From NCBI RefSeq assembly GCF_900199205.1, contig NZ_OBMJ01000001.1, positions 1,116,001 to 1,180,000 of the forward strand: a stretch of DNA of 64,000 nucleotides. Direction: 5' to 3'. The notes under the pieces are model-generated. The model saw only the letters and a list, made by a program, of their open reading frames with translations, made no database searches and was not told the origin of the DNA. The translations under genes were made by a program, and so were the position numbers. Positions 20,044 to 29,647 of this stretch are shown here, one piece after another. The DNA is from Streptomyces sp. 1331.2 (lineage in GTDB: Bacteria; Actinomycetota; Actinomycetes; Streptomycetales; Streptomycetaceae). Every line of letters begins with the position of its first letter. Within the stretch, counting starts at the first letter, position 1.

Positions 20044-21354
20044 TTGATCTTCGACCGGCTTCGCACCCGCACCCGTACCCGTACCGGCAGAACCGCGGCC
20101 GCCGCCCCGACCGGCGGCTGCCCGTACGCCCACGCGCACGCCCCGGCGACGCACCCGCACCCGACGGCGACGGCCGAACCGACGACGCCTGAGCGGGAGC
20201 CCGAGCCGGCGGCCGTACCGACGTCCGAGCCGGCGGCCGGACCGCCGCCGTTCACCGACCCGGAGCAGGCCGCCGACTTCATCCGGCAGTTCCACCACGA
20301 GCAGCCCGCCGCCGGGGACCCGCAGGCGCGACTGCGCGCCGTCCTCGACGAGATCCACCGCACCGGCAGCTACCGGCACACCCCCGCCGAACTCGCCTAC
20401 GGCGCCAAACTCGCCTGGCGCAACGCCGCCCGCTGCATCGGCCGGCTGTACTGGCGCAGCCTGGTGGTCCGCGACCTACGCCACCTCTCCTCCGCCGACG
20501 ACATCGCCGCCGAGTGCTTCGAGCACCTGCGGCTGGCGGGCAACGGCGGACGGATCCGCCCGGTGGTCTCGGTGTTCGCCCCCGACCGTCCGGGCCGCCC
20601 GGCCGCACGCATCCTCAACCAGCAGCTGGTCCGCTACGCCGGACACCGCACGGAGGACGGCACCAAGGACGGCACCGAGGGCCGCACCGTCGGCGACCCG
20701 GCCGGCGCCACGCTCGACGCCCGGGCCCGCGACCTCGGCTGGAAGTGCGCCGAGGACCGCTTCGAGGTGCTGCCGCTGCTCGTCCAGGAGCGCCCGGGCG
20801 AGCGCCCGTCCTGGTACGAGCTGCCGGACGACACCACGCTGGAGGTGCCGCTGAGCCACCCCGAGCACGGCTGGTTCGCCGAGCTCGGCCTGCGCTGGTA
20901 CGCGGTGCCCGCGATCAGCGACATGACGCTGGAGATCGGCGGCGTCCGCTACCCGACCGCGCCGTTCAACGGCTGGTACATGGGCACCGAGATCGGCGCC
21001 CGCAACCTTGCCGACGCCGACCGGTACGACATGCTCGGCGCCGTCGCCGAACGGCTGGGCCTGGACACCTCCAGCGACCGCACGCTCTGGCGCGACCGCG
21101 CGCTGATCGAGCTCAACATCGCGGTGCTGCACTCCTACCAGGAAGCCGGGGTGACGATCGCCGACCACCACACCGAGTCGGAACGCTTCCTCAAGCACGT
21201 CGCCCAGGAGCGGCGGCTCGGCCGGCCGACCCCGGCGGACTGGAGCTGGATCGTGCCCCCGGTCTCGGGCGGGCTGACGCCGGTCTACCACCGGTACTAC
21301 GACCCGGTGGACCCGGCGCTGCGGCCGGCCTTCGTCCCGCGCGAGCCCTGGTAG
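20044..21354 (+). CDS. nos: Bacterial nitric oxide synthase, oxygenase only
   Basis: About 436 residues. It oxidises arginine to citrulline and NO using haem and a pterin, with electrons from a general reductase since no reductase domain is fused. The haem cysteine is Cys131 in AWRNAARCIGR, and the arginine-binding Glu is in PFNGWYMGTEIGARNL. The catalytic region from about residue 70 is a typical bacterial oxygenase. The first 70 residues are an extra Thr/Arg- then Pro-rich tail containing GGCPYAHAHAP and more histidines. TTG 20044 has AGGAGGG nine bases before it; GTG 20038 is too close to that site. A lone gene between the permease terminator and the convergent TetR gene, with no thaxtomin-type genes nearby. 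Confidence 0.93.
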   Translation: MIFDRLRTRTRTRTGRTAAAAPTGGCPYAHAHAPATHPHPTATAEPTTPEREPEPAAVPTSEPAAGPPPFTDPEQAADFIRQFHHEQPAAGDPQARLRAVLDEIHRTGSYRHTPAELAYGAKLAWRNAARCIGRLYWRSLVVRDLRHLSSADDIAAECFEHLRLAGNGGRIRPVVSVFAPDRPGRPAARILNQQLVRYAGHRTEDGTKDGTEGRTVGDPAGATLDARARDLGWKCAEDRFEVLPLLVQERPGERPSWYELPDDTTLEVPLSHPEHGWFAELGLRWYAVPAISDMTLEIGGVRYPTAPFNGWYMGTEIGARNLADADRYDMLGAVAERLGLDTSSDRTLWRDRALIELNIAVLHSYQEAGVTIADHHTESERFLKHVAQERRLGRPTPADWSWIVPPVSGGLTPVYHRYYDPVDPALRPAFVPREPW

Positions 21355-21384
21355 CCCGCCCGAGGGCCGGGGTCACGGCTACGG

Positions 21385-22038
21385 CTACGGACGCGGGGCG
21401 AGCCGCTCGAAGCGCAGGACGAGTCCGTCGAGCAGCGCCTCCAGGCCGGTCTCGAAGGCGCCCTCGTCGACCGCCCCGCGGTGCCCGGCCAGCCGGTGCG
21501 CCTCGCCGAGGTGCGGGTAGTCGGCCGCGTCGTAGACCTCGGCGTCCGCCGGGAAGCCGGCCGCGAAGGAGGCCAGCGCGGAGCCGGTGACGAAGTAGCG
21601 CATCAGCGCGCCGATCCGGGTCGCCTGCCCGCGCGGCCACCCGGCCTCGACCAGGTGCCCGAAGACCGCGTCGGCCAGGCGCAGCGCGTTCGGCCGCCGC
21701 CCCGGGCCCTGGGCGAGCACCGGGACGATGTTGGGGTGGGCGGCCAGCGCGGCGCGGTAGGAGCGGGCCCAGTCCCGCAGCGCCTGCGGCCAGGGGACCG
21801 TCCCGCCCGCCGGAGCGCCGAACATCGACAAGTCGACTTCGCCGATGACGCTGTCCACCACCGCGTCCAGCAGTTCGTCCTTCGTTGCGAAGTGGTTGTA
21901 GAGCGAGGGCCCGCTGACCGACAGCTCGCCGGCGAGGCGGCGGGTGGAGAGGGCGTCCAGCCCCTCGTCGTCGATCAGCCGCAGCGCGGCGGCGACGATA
22001 CGCTCGCGGCTGAGCAGCGGGGTGCGTGGACGGGCCAT
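21385..22038 (-). CDS. TetR-family repressor, divergent from acyl-CoA operon
   Basis: A 217-residue protein with an N-terminal HTH (RERIVAAALRLIDDEG, then STRRLAGELSVSGPSLYNHF) and a C-terminal domain of the TetR_C_1 type. The ligand is unknown. It is transcribed away from the acyl-CoA dehydrogenase operon. The near-palindromic operator at 22206 and the shared intergenic region make it the likely repressor of that operon and of itself. It converges on nos with only 30 bases between the stops. Confidence 0.85.
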   Translation of the reverse strand: MARPRTPLLSRERIVAAALRLIDDEGLDALSTRRLAGELSVSGPSLYNHFATKDELLDAVVDSVIGEVDLSMFGAPAGGTVPWPQALRDWARSYRAALAAHPNIVPVLAQGPGRRPNALRLADAVFGHLVEAGWPRGQATRIGALMRYFVTGSALASFAAGFPADAEVYDAADYPHLGEAHRLAGHRGAVDEGAFETGLEALLDGLVLRFERLAPRP

Positions 22039-22050
22039 CGCAGCGTTTTC

Positions 22051-22140
22051 CTCCGGTCGGGTGGGTTCCGGTTGAGTGGGTTCCGGTCGGGTGGGTTCCG
22101 GTCGGGTGGGTTCCGACCCCGCGGGTTCCGGTCGGGTGAC
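22051..22140. repeat. 15-bp tandem repeat upstream of the TetR gene
   Basis: Six 15-base units of TTCCGGTCGGGTGGG type fill the space behind the TetR start codon. Units 3 and 4 are identical; units 1, 2, 5 and 6 vary. The repeat lies in the promoter or leader of the TetR gene, so copy number could alter its expression. Confidence 0.8.
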
Positions 22141-22205
22141 GGAGGACCGATTCTGTCAGGCGCCTCTTCCCAGCCCGGGCCGGTCGGGGCTACAGTCCCA
22201 CCATA

Positions 22206-22224
22206 AAACTTGCAGCGCTAGTTT
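22206..22224. promoter_or_regulatory. Probable TetR operator
   Basis: AAACTTGC, AGC, GCTAGTTT: two 8-base half sites around a 3-base centre with one mismatch, 18 bases before the acyl-CoA dehydrogenase GTG. It is AT-rich against its surroundings and lies where it would overlap the promoter, in the TetR/operon intergenic region. Confidence 0.7.
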
Positions 22225-22241
22225 ATTGGTGTGGAGTAGCC

Positions 22242-23405
22242 GTGAATCTGGAGCTGTCCGAGGAGCAGAGCGCCGTCCGGGACCTCGCCGCCTCCTTCAC
22301 CGACCGCGAGATCGTGCCGTACGCCGCCGAGTGGGACCGCGTCGAGTCCGTCGACCGCGCGATCATCGGCAAGCTGGCGGAGGTCGGCTTCCTCGGCCTG
22401 ACCATCCCCGAGGAGTACGGCGGCAGCGGCGGCGACCACCTCGCCTACTGCCTGGTGCTGGAGGAGCTGGGGCGCGGCGACTCGGCGGTGCGCGGGATCG
22501 TCTCGGTCTCGCTCGGCCTGGTCGGCAAGTCGATCAACAGCTTCGGCACCGAGGAGCAGAAGCAGCACTGGCTGCCCCGGCTCACCTCGGGCCAGGCGCT
22601 CGGCTGCTTCGCCCTCACCGAGCCCGGCACCGGCTCGGACGCGGCCAACCTCACCACCCGCGCGGTGCGCGACGGCGAGGACTGGCTGATCAGCGGCGCC
22701 AAGATGTTCATCACCAACGGCACCTGGGCCGACGTCGCGCTGGTCTTCGCCCGCACCGGCGGCAGCGAGCCCGACCAGCAGGGCCACCGGGGCATCACCG
22801 CCTTCCTGGTCAACACCGACCTGCCCGGCTTCACCCGCACCGAGATCCACGGCAAGCTCGGCCTGCGCGGCCAGGCCACCGCCGAACTCTCCTTCGACGG
22901 CGTCCGGGTGCCGGACAGCGCCCGGCTCGGCGCGGTCGGCAAGGGGTTCACGGTGGCGATGGCCGCGCTGGCCAAGGGCCGGATGTCGGTCGCGGCCGGC
23001 TGCGTCGGCATCGCCCGCGCCTGCCTGGAGGCCGCGGTCCGCTACGCGGGCGAACGCGAGCAGTTCGGCCGGCCGATCGCCTCCCACCAGCTCGTCCAGC
23101 AGCTGCTGGCCGGCATCGCCGTGGACGTCGAGGCGGCCCGGCTGCTCACCTGGAAGGTCGCCGACCACATCGAACGCGGCCTGCCGTTCGCCACCGAGTC
23201 CTCCGTCGCCAAGCTCCACGCGAGCGAGGCCGCCGTCCGGGCCGCCAACAACGCGCTGCAGGTGTTCGGCGGGTACGGGTTCATCGACGAGTACCCCGTC
23301 GGCAAGTACCTGCGCGACGCCCGCGTGATGACCCTCTACGAGGGCACCAGCCAGATCCACGAACTGCTCATCGGACGCGCCCTCACCGGCGTCAACGCCT
23401 TCTGA
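22242..23405 (+). CDS. Acyl-CoA dehydrogenase
   Basis: A 387-residue FAD enzyme making 2-enoyl-CoA from acyl-CoA. CFALTEPGTGSDAANL and KMFITNGTWAD line the FAD/substrate site, and the catalytic glutamate is in LYEGTSQIHELLIGR near residue 366. The arrangement is that of short/medium- or branched-chain dehydrogenases; chain specificity cannot be read. The GTG start follows TGGAG. It is the first gene of an operon with a thiolase and an SDR reductase, so it belongs to a beta-oxidation-like path controlled by the divergent TetR protein. Confidence 0.92.
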   Translation: MNLELSEEQSAVRDLAASFTDREIVPYAAEWDRVESVDRAIIGKLAEVGFLGLTIPEEYGGSGGDHLAYCLVLEELGRGDSAVRGIVSVSLGLVGKSINSFGTEEQKQHWLPRLTSGQALGCFALTEPGTGSDAANLTTRAVRDGEDWLISGAKMFITNGTWADVALVFARTGGSEPDQQGHRGITAFLVNTDLPGFTRTEIHGKLGLRGQATAELSFDGVRVPDSARLGAVGKGFTVAMAALAKGRMSVAAGCVGIARACLEAAVRYAGEREQFGRPIASHQLVQQLLAGIAVDVEAARLLTWKVADHIERGLPFATESSVAKLHASEAAVRAANNALQVFGGYGFIDEYPVGKYLRDARVMTLYEGTSQIHELLIGRALTGVNAF

Positions 23406-23441
23406 TCCGCCTCCGCCCCACCTGACAAGGAGCCCGACGAC

Positions 23442-24641
<1,200 letters not shown>

Positions 24642-24689
24642 GCAAGTGTTTCCAGGATTCCAGGAACAGAAGTGACCGGAGGAGAAGAG

Positions 24690-25448
24690 ATGGCCCGTTT
24701 CACCGGGAAGGTCGCCGTGGTGACCGGCGCGGCACAGGGCATCGGGGCGGCCACCGCCCGCCGGCTGGCCGAGGAGGGCGCGGCGGTCGCCGTGGTCGAC
24801 CTCAGCGCCGAGCGGGCGGCCGGCACGGTCGCCGAGATCACCGCCAAGGGCGGCACCGCCCGGGCGTACGGCTGCGACGTGGCCGACTACGACGCCGTCG
24901 AGGCGGTGTTCGCGCAGATCGCCGCCGACCTCGGCGGGGTGCACATCCTGGTGAACAACGCCGGGATCACCCGGGACAACCTGTTCTTCAAGATGCCCAA
25001 GTCCGACTGGGACGCGGTGCTGACGGTCAACCTGACCAGCGCGTACAACTGCAGTCACGTCGCGCAGAAGTACATGGTGGCGCAGAAGTTCGGGAAGATC
25101 GTCTCGCTCAGCTCGCGCTCGGCCCTCGGCAACCGGGGCCAGGCCAACTACGCGGCCGCCAAGGCCGGCATCCAGGGCCTCACCGCCACCCTGGCGATCG
25201 AGCTCGGGCCGTTCAACATCAACGTCAACGCCGTCGCGCCCGGGTACATCGCCACCGCGATGACCGCCGCCACCGCCGAGCGGGTCGGCAGCACGGCGGA
25301 GGACCACCAGGCCGAGGTCTCCGCCCGGACGCCGCTGCGCCGGGTCGGGCAGCCGGAGGAGGTCGCGTCGGTGGTCGCCTTCCTGGCGAGCGAGGACGCC
25401 TCGTACGTCAGCGGGCAGACGCTGTACGTCAACGGCGGCGCCCGGTGA
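24690..25448 (+). CDS. SDR-family 3-oxoacyl reductase (FabG-like)
   Basis: A 252-residue short-chain dehydrogenase with cofactor motif [20 protein letters not shown], the catalytic Ser in SLSSRSALG and YxxxK in YAAAKAG. It probably interconverts 3-ketoacyl- and 3-hydroxyacyl-CoA. ATG 24690 is preceded by GGAGGAGAAGAG; an upstream in-frame GTG has no better site. Last gene of the operon, with a strong terminator about 105 bases on. An enoyl-CoA hydratase is missing from the operon; a MaoC-type one occurs at 45924. Confidence 0.9.
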   Translation: MARFTGKVAVVTGAAQGIGAATARRLAEEGAAVAVVDLSAERAAGTVAEITAKGGTARAYGCDVADYDAVEAVFAQIAADLGGVHILVNNAGITRDNLFFKMPKSDWDAVLTVNLTSAYNCSHVAQKYMVAQKFGKIVSLSSRSALGNRGQANYAAAKAGIQGLTATLAIELGPFNINVNAVAPGYIATAMTAATAERVGSTAEDHQAEVSARTPLRRVGQPEEVASVVAFLASEDASYVSGQTLYVNGGAR

Positions 25449-25552
25449 TCGGTGCCTGACGACGGCTTACCCGAAGCCGGTGAACTTGGTAAAGTTGGCC
25501 AACACGGTGAAAACTGTGAACGCTACAGGCCACTTCTGACGCCCAGTCAGTG

Positions 25553-25602
25553 GGCCGTCCCAGATGCGGGGTTACCTTCCCCTGGGACGGCCTTTACCTT
25601 TT
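25553..25602 (+). terminator. Intrinsic terminator of the acyl-CoA operon
   Basis: GGCCGTCCCAG (25553-25563) pairs with CTGGGACGGCC (25582-25592), with an inner GGGG/CCCC pairing, followed by TTTACCTTTT. This is the clearest U-tract terminator in the window. The 100 bases before it contain two more small hairpins (CGGCTT/AAGCCG near 25464 and CTGAC/GTCAG near 25536). Confidence 0.9.
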
Positions 25603-25695
25603 CGCGTGGCCGATCATGACCATGGCGCCGATCGGACTACCCCACCAAATGACTATGGCATGATCATGTTGCAGTCGATGGGATGGCCGGACCGA

Positions 25696-25716
25696 CCCGA
25701 CCTGACCAAGGTCGGG
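25696..25716 (+). promoter_or_regulatory. Leader hairpin before the sedolisin gene
   Basis: CCCGACCT, GACCA loop, AGGTCGGG: a perfect 8-bp stem 16 bases before the AAGGAG ribosome site of the protease. It may stabilise the message or modulate translation. An imperfect inverted repeat built on GATCATG/CATGATC lies just upstream at about 25613-25672 and may hold the promoter or operator. Confidence 0.5.
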
Positions 25717-25741
25717 CCCTGCGTCCCCCTCAAGGAGTCCC

Positions 25742-27112
25742 ATGGGCAGCCCCGCTTCCCTCCGTCGCGCCCTGGCACTGCTCGCCGTCGGGGCCACCGC
25801 CCTCACGGCCGGCACCGTCGCCGTTCCGGCCGTCGGCACCGCGACCGCCGCCCCCTCGCACGACCTCGCGGGCGTCCACGTCCGCCCCGCCTCCTTCGGG
25901 CACCACAACGCCCAGGCGCGCGTCGCCCCGCTGAGCACCACCCAGTGCGTCAGCCAGATCGGCATCCACTGCTACTCGCCGCTGCAGTACCGCGCCGCCT
26001 ACAACCTGAACCCGCTGTACCAGGAGGGCGTCACCGGCAAGGGCCGCACGATCGTCATCGTCGACTCCTTCGGCTCGCCGACCATCCAGCACGACCTGGA
26101 GGTCTTCGACAAGCAGTGGGGCATCCCCGACACCAACGTCGAGGTGGTCAAGTGGGGCAACGTCCCCGTCTTCGACCCGAAGAACCCCGACCACACCGGC
26201 TGGGCCGGCGAGACCACCCTGGACGTCGAGTACGCCCACGCGGTCGCCCCCGACGCGCACATCATCCTGGTCGAGACCGGCGTCGCCGAGACCGAGGGCA
26301 CCACCGGCCTGCCCGAGATGATGGACGCCGAGAAGGACCTCATCAAGAAGGGCCGCGGCGACGTCATCTCGCAGAGCTTCGGCGCCACCGAGAACACCTT
26401 CCCGGGTTACGACAAGGGCGACTTCAAGTCGCTGACCGACCTGCGCTACGCCTTCAAGGCCGCCGCCGACCACAACGTGACCGTGCTCGGCGCCTCCGGC
26501 GACAACGGTGCCACCGACGCGCAGGCCAACGGCTCCGACCTGTACCCGTACAAGGTCAACTCCTGGCCGTCCTCGGACCCGCTGGTCACCTCCATCGGCG
26601 GCACCCAGCTCACCCTGGACGACAACGGCAACCGCACCGCGGCCGACAAGGTGTGGCACGACAAGTCCGGCGCCGGCGGCGGTGGCGTCTCCGGCGTCTT
26701 CGAGCGCCCGTGGTACCAGGCCGGCGTCGCCAACGTCACCGGCAACCACCGCGGCACGCCGGACATCAGCATGAGCGCGGCCGTGGACGGCGCCGCCTGG
26801 ACCTACGAGTCCTACGACCCGACCGCGGTCGGCTGGCACCTCACCGGCGGCACCAGCGAGGCCACCCCGATCTTCTCGGGTGTCGTCGCCCTCGCCGACC
26901 AGCTCGCCGGCTACCGCCTCGGCCAGCTCAACTGGCGCCTGTACGGCCTCAACCTGCTCCCGAGCCAGTGGAGCGGCATCGTGGACGTCAAGGAGGGTGA
27001 CAACGGCTGGAACGGCGTCACCGGCTACAACGCCACCGAGGGCTACGACCTGGCCAGCGGCCTGGGCACCATCGACGCGGCCAAGTTCGTGCACGCGATC
27101 GCCGGTCGGTGA
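25742..27112 (+). CDS. Secreted S53 (sedolisin-type) peptidase
   Basis: 456 residues with a signal peptide (ALALLAVGATALTAG, cleavage after TATAA). The Glu/Asp pair is in GETTLDVEYAHAVAPDA, the oxyanion Asp in GASGDNG and the nucleophile Ser in GGTSEATPIFSG, which defines the serine-carboxyl peptidases. Fewer than 50 residues separate the signal peptide from the catalytic core, so the usual 140-190-residue activation prodomain is missing. The protein should be secreted and active at low to neutral pH if it folds without a prodomain. AAGGAG precedes the ATG. The 3' side meets the heptad repeat at 27133. Confidence 0.88.
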   Translation: MGSPASLRRALALLAVGATALTAGTVAVPAVGTATAAPSHDLAGVHVRPASFGHHNAQARVAPLSTTQCVSQIGIHCYSPLQYRAAYNLNPLYQEGVTGKGRTIVIVDSFGSPTIQHDLEVFDKQWGIPDTNVEVVKWGNVPVFDPKNPDHTGWAGETTLDVEYAHAVAPDAHIILVETGVAETEGTTGLPEMMDAEKDLIKKGRGDVISQSFGATENTFPGYDKGDFKSLTDLRYAFKAAADHNVTVLGASGDNGATDAQANGSDLYPYKVNSWPSSDPLVTSIGGTQLTLDDNGNRTAADKVWHDKSGAGGGGVSGVFERPWYQAGVANVTGNHRGTPDISMSAAVDGAAWTYESYDPTAVGWHLTGGTSEATPIFSGVVALADQLAGYRLGQLNWRLYGLNLLPSQWSGIVDVKEGDNGWNGVTGYNATEGYDLASGLGTIDAAKFVHAIAGR

Positions 27113-27132
27113 TCGTCGGTCGCTGATCGACT

Positions 27133-27265
27133 GACGGCTGGACAGCCGACGGCGGACGGCTGACAAATGACAGCGGACAGATAACAGATTTCGAAATCTG
27201 TTATCTGTCCGCTGTTTTCTGTTACCTGTTACTTGTCACTCGTGATCCGTCAGCCGTCAGCCGTC
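27133..27265. repeat. Heptad inverted repeat, copy D
   Basis: The longest copy. The left arm outward from the TTCGAA centre (27190-27195) is AACAGAT, GACAGAT, GACAGCG, GACAAAT, GACGGCT, GACGGCG, GACAGCC. The right arm is ATCTGTT, ATCTGTC, CGCTGTT, TTCTGTT, ACCTGTT, ACTTGTC, ACTCGTG, ATCCGTC, AGCCGTC, AGCCGTC. The inner three units pair well. It lies between two convergent genes and is a likely two-way terminator. Confidence 0.88.
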
Positions 27266-27293
27266 ACCCTGTCCGCGGCCGCCTGCCCCGCCG

Positions 27294-29546
27294 TCATTCG
27301 GCGGCGGCCAGCTGGGCGAGGTAGCGCTCGGCGGCGCGGAGCTTGCGGCCCTCGGGGCCCGGGAGGTAGGCGCGCAGCTCGATGATCTCCGGAGCGATCC
27401 GGATCGCCTCCGCGCGGTCGGTGATCGAACGCCAGCAGGCCTCGGCATTGGTGGCCGCCTGCTGCGTCTCCGGGTGCTCCGGGCCCTGCGAGCGGAGCAG
27501 CGACAGGGCCACCTCGCGGTAGATGTCCGCGGCCTCGGCCGCCCGACCTGCGAGTCGGCACACGTGCGCGCGGACCTGCCGTACCTGGAGGACCGGTTCG
27601 GAGACGGCGCCGTGTTCGGCGATCGCCTCCAGTTCGAGGGCGAACGCCAGGTCGGTGGCGACGGCGTGCTCACCGGCGTCGGCGCTGCGGACGATCCGTC
27701 CGATGACCTCGCGGTAGTCCGCGCGGGGCGGGCCGGCCACCGGGGCTTCGGCAGGCACAACGGCGGGGACCGGATCGACGGGGGCCGCGTCGGCGGGCAC
27801 CTCGTCCTGCGGCGCGCTCTCGGCGGGGGCCGCCTCCGCCGGTGCGACCTCGGCCGGGACGGCGTCCCGGGGCTCCTCGGCGGCCTCCGCCACCGCTTCG
27901 ACCTCGGTCACCCCCTCCTCGGCCGCGGCGTCCGCGACGGGCTCCGTCACCGCCTCCTCCACCTGGGGGAGTTCGGCCTCGGCGACGACGTCCGGGGCCG
28001 CCGTACGGGCGGGCTTGCGGAGCGTGACACCCACCGGGGATCCCGCGTCCTCGCGTACGGCGTCCTCGCGTACGGCGTCCTCGCGTACGGCGTCCTCGGG
28101 GGTGGCGTCGGCCGGGGCGGCCTTGTGCAGGGTCACGCCCGGTGCCGGGACGGGCTCGCCCGCCTTCAGCAGGCTGACCGGGCGGCCCGGACGGGGCGGG
28201 GTGGGCGGCACGCCCGGCTTGACCAGGCTCACCTGACCGCCGACGGCCGTCGGGGCGGCCGGGGCGGCCAGGGCGGGAGAGGCCGTCACCGGTGGCGCGG
28301 CAAGGTCGTCCTGCGGCTCCGTCGGGCGCGGCAGGAGGGCGGCCGGAGGCGGCGGCAGCTCCGCCGGCGCCGGGTCCGTCACCGGCACGGCGTCGGCCAC
28401 CGGCGGCAGCTCGACCGCCAGGGCGTCGCCGCGTCGCGCGGTGTTGCGAAAGAACGGGCGGTCCGGGGCGTGCGTGGCCAGGATGACCACGTCCGGGCGC
28501 AGCACCGAGTACACCTGCTGCCGCAGGTGCTCGGGCGCGAGCACCTCGCCCGCGCCGGGGCGGCCGCCGTGCAGCGCCTCGATCAGGGCCCGGGTGAAGG
28601 TGCCGATCTGCTCCGGGTCCGGGCTGACGACCGCCCACAGCGGGATGCCCTCGCTGAGCGGCGAAACGGTTCCCTGGAGGTACGGCCAGGCGTTCTGGTC
28701 GGCGCTCAGGTCGGCGATGACGAGGGTCTGCCACTCGGCCGGCCGGTGGCTCAGTTCGGCGGCGATGGCCTGCCAGGGCAGTCCGTCCTGCTTGGCGTCG
28801 CGCAGGGTCAGCTGGAGCTGTCCGCCGCGCTTGTCGGCGACCACGTGGCCGCCGACGTGCACCAGCAGCGGCCCGGGGTGGCGGGAGGCGGCCCGCAGGT
28901 GGGCGAGGACGGTGTGCGGGTCGCCGGCGCCGGGGAGGTGCACGGCGTCCACCGCGTCGGCGGCGAGCAGCACCTGCGGCGAGACGGCGGCGAGCATCGC
29001 CGAGAGCACCGGCGCCTGGGTCGGGCCGCCCCGGCCCCAGGTGCGGCGGCCGGAGTTGCCGTACCCGCCCTCGATCACCAGGATCCGTCCGCGCGGCGCG
29101 GTGCCGAGCCCGCCGGGACCGGCGGCGGTCGCGCCCGGCGCACCTCCCGGCATGCCACCCGCCGTCCCGCTCACGGCCGGGAACGGCGGCGGAGTCGCCG
29201 CACCGACGGCGGGCAGGCCGGTGAGGGTCCATCCGGTGGGCGGGACGGGCGGCGCGGCCGGGGGTGCGGGCGGCGGCGTGGGCGCCTGGACGGGCTGCGG
29301 CGCGGACAGCGGCGCGGCCGGGGGCGCCGCGGGTACCGGAGGCGGCTCGTAGAGCGCGGCGGGACCGGGCGGGTGCTCCTCGGAGGGGTGGCGCGGGGCC
29401 GGCGGTACGGCGTCCCAGGGGCCCGAGTCCGCTGTCGGGTCGGGACCTCCGGAAACCGCTGTCGTCTCCGCCATCTCCTGGTCACCGCCCCGCCCCGCCG
29501 CTCCCGCGGCGTCTGATGCCCTTGCCCGTGTGGCACCTGCCACCAC
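27294..29546 (-). CDS. Caspase-fold-like and TPR-like protein, function unknown
   Basis: Up to 750 residues. A Pro/Ala-rich N-terminus precedes a domain at about 155-390 (RILVIEGGYGNSG, LLVHVGGHVVADKRGGQLQL, LVIADLSADQNAW) whose order of strands resembles caspase-like folds: a His is kept, but the place of the Cys reads ADLSAD. A long acidic/Pro-rich linker with four DAVRE units (15-bp tandem repeat near 28047) leads to C-terminal TPR-like helices (YREVIGRIVRSADAGEHAVA onward). The same fold recurs in the gene at 44215. The GTG start at 29546 or 29543 has a weak GGAG; ATG 29474 is an alternative. No enzyme activity can be claimed. Confidence 0.65.
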   Translation of the reverse strand: MVAGATRARASDAAGAAGRGGDQEMAETTAVSGGPDPTADSGPWDAVPPAPRHPSEEHPPGPAALYEPPPVPAAPPAAPLSAPQPVQAPTPPPAPPAAPPVPPTGWTLTGLPAVGAATPPPFPAVSGTAGGMPGGAPGATAAGPGGLGTAPRGRILVIEGGYGNSGRRTWGRGGPTQAPVLSAMLAAVSPQVLLAADAVDAVHLPGAGDPHTVLAHLRAASRHPGPLLVHVGGHVVADKRGGQLQLTLRDAKQDGLPWQAIAAELSHRPAEWQTLVIADLSADQNAWPYLQGTVSPLSEGIPLWAVVSPDPEQIGTFTRALIEALHGGRPGAGEVLAPEHLRQQVYSVLRPDVVILATHAPDRPFFRNTARRGDALAVELPPVADAVPVTDPAPAELPPPPAALLPRPTEPQDDLAAPPVTASPALAAPAAPTAVGGQVSLVKPGVPPTPPRPGRPVSLLKAGEPVPAPGVTLHKAAPADATPEDAVREDAVREDAVREDAGSPVGVTLRKPARTAAPDVVAEAELPQVEEAVTEPVADAAAEEGVTEVEAVAEAAEEPRDAVPAEVAPAEAAPAESAPQDEVPADAAPVDPVPAVVPAEAPVAGPPRADYREVIGRIVRSADAGEHAVATDLAFALELEAIAEHGAVSEPVLQVRQVRAHVCRLAGRAAEAADIYREVALSLLRSQGPEHPETQQAATNAEACWRSITDRAEAIRIAPEIIELRAYLPGPEGRKLRAAERYLAQLAAAE

Positions 29547-29647
29547 ACTCCGTGCGCGGCCACCCTACGAGATCCCGGCGCACCCTATCCAGGCCGGGTC
29601 TCCGATCGACGCACCACACCGCCCGCGGTGCCCGCTATCGTGCGGTC

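Noticed and set aside
27294..29546. Active caspase-like protease
   Set aside because: No Cys at the expected position; only a possible fold resemblance is claimed.
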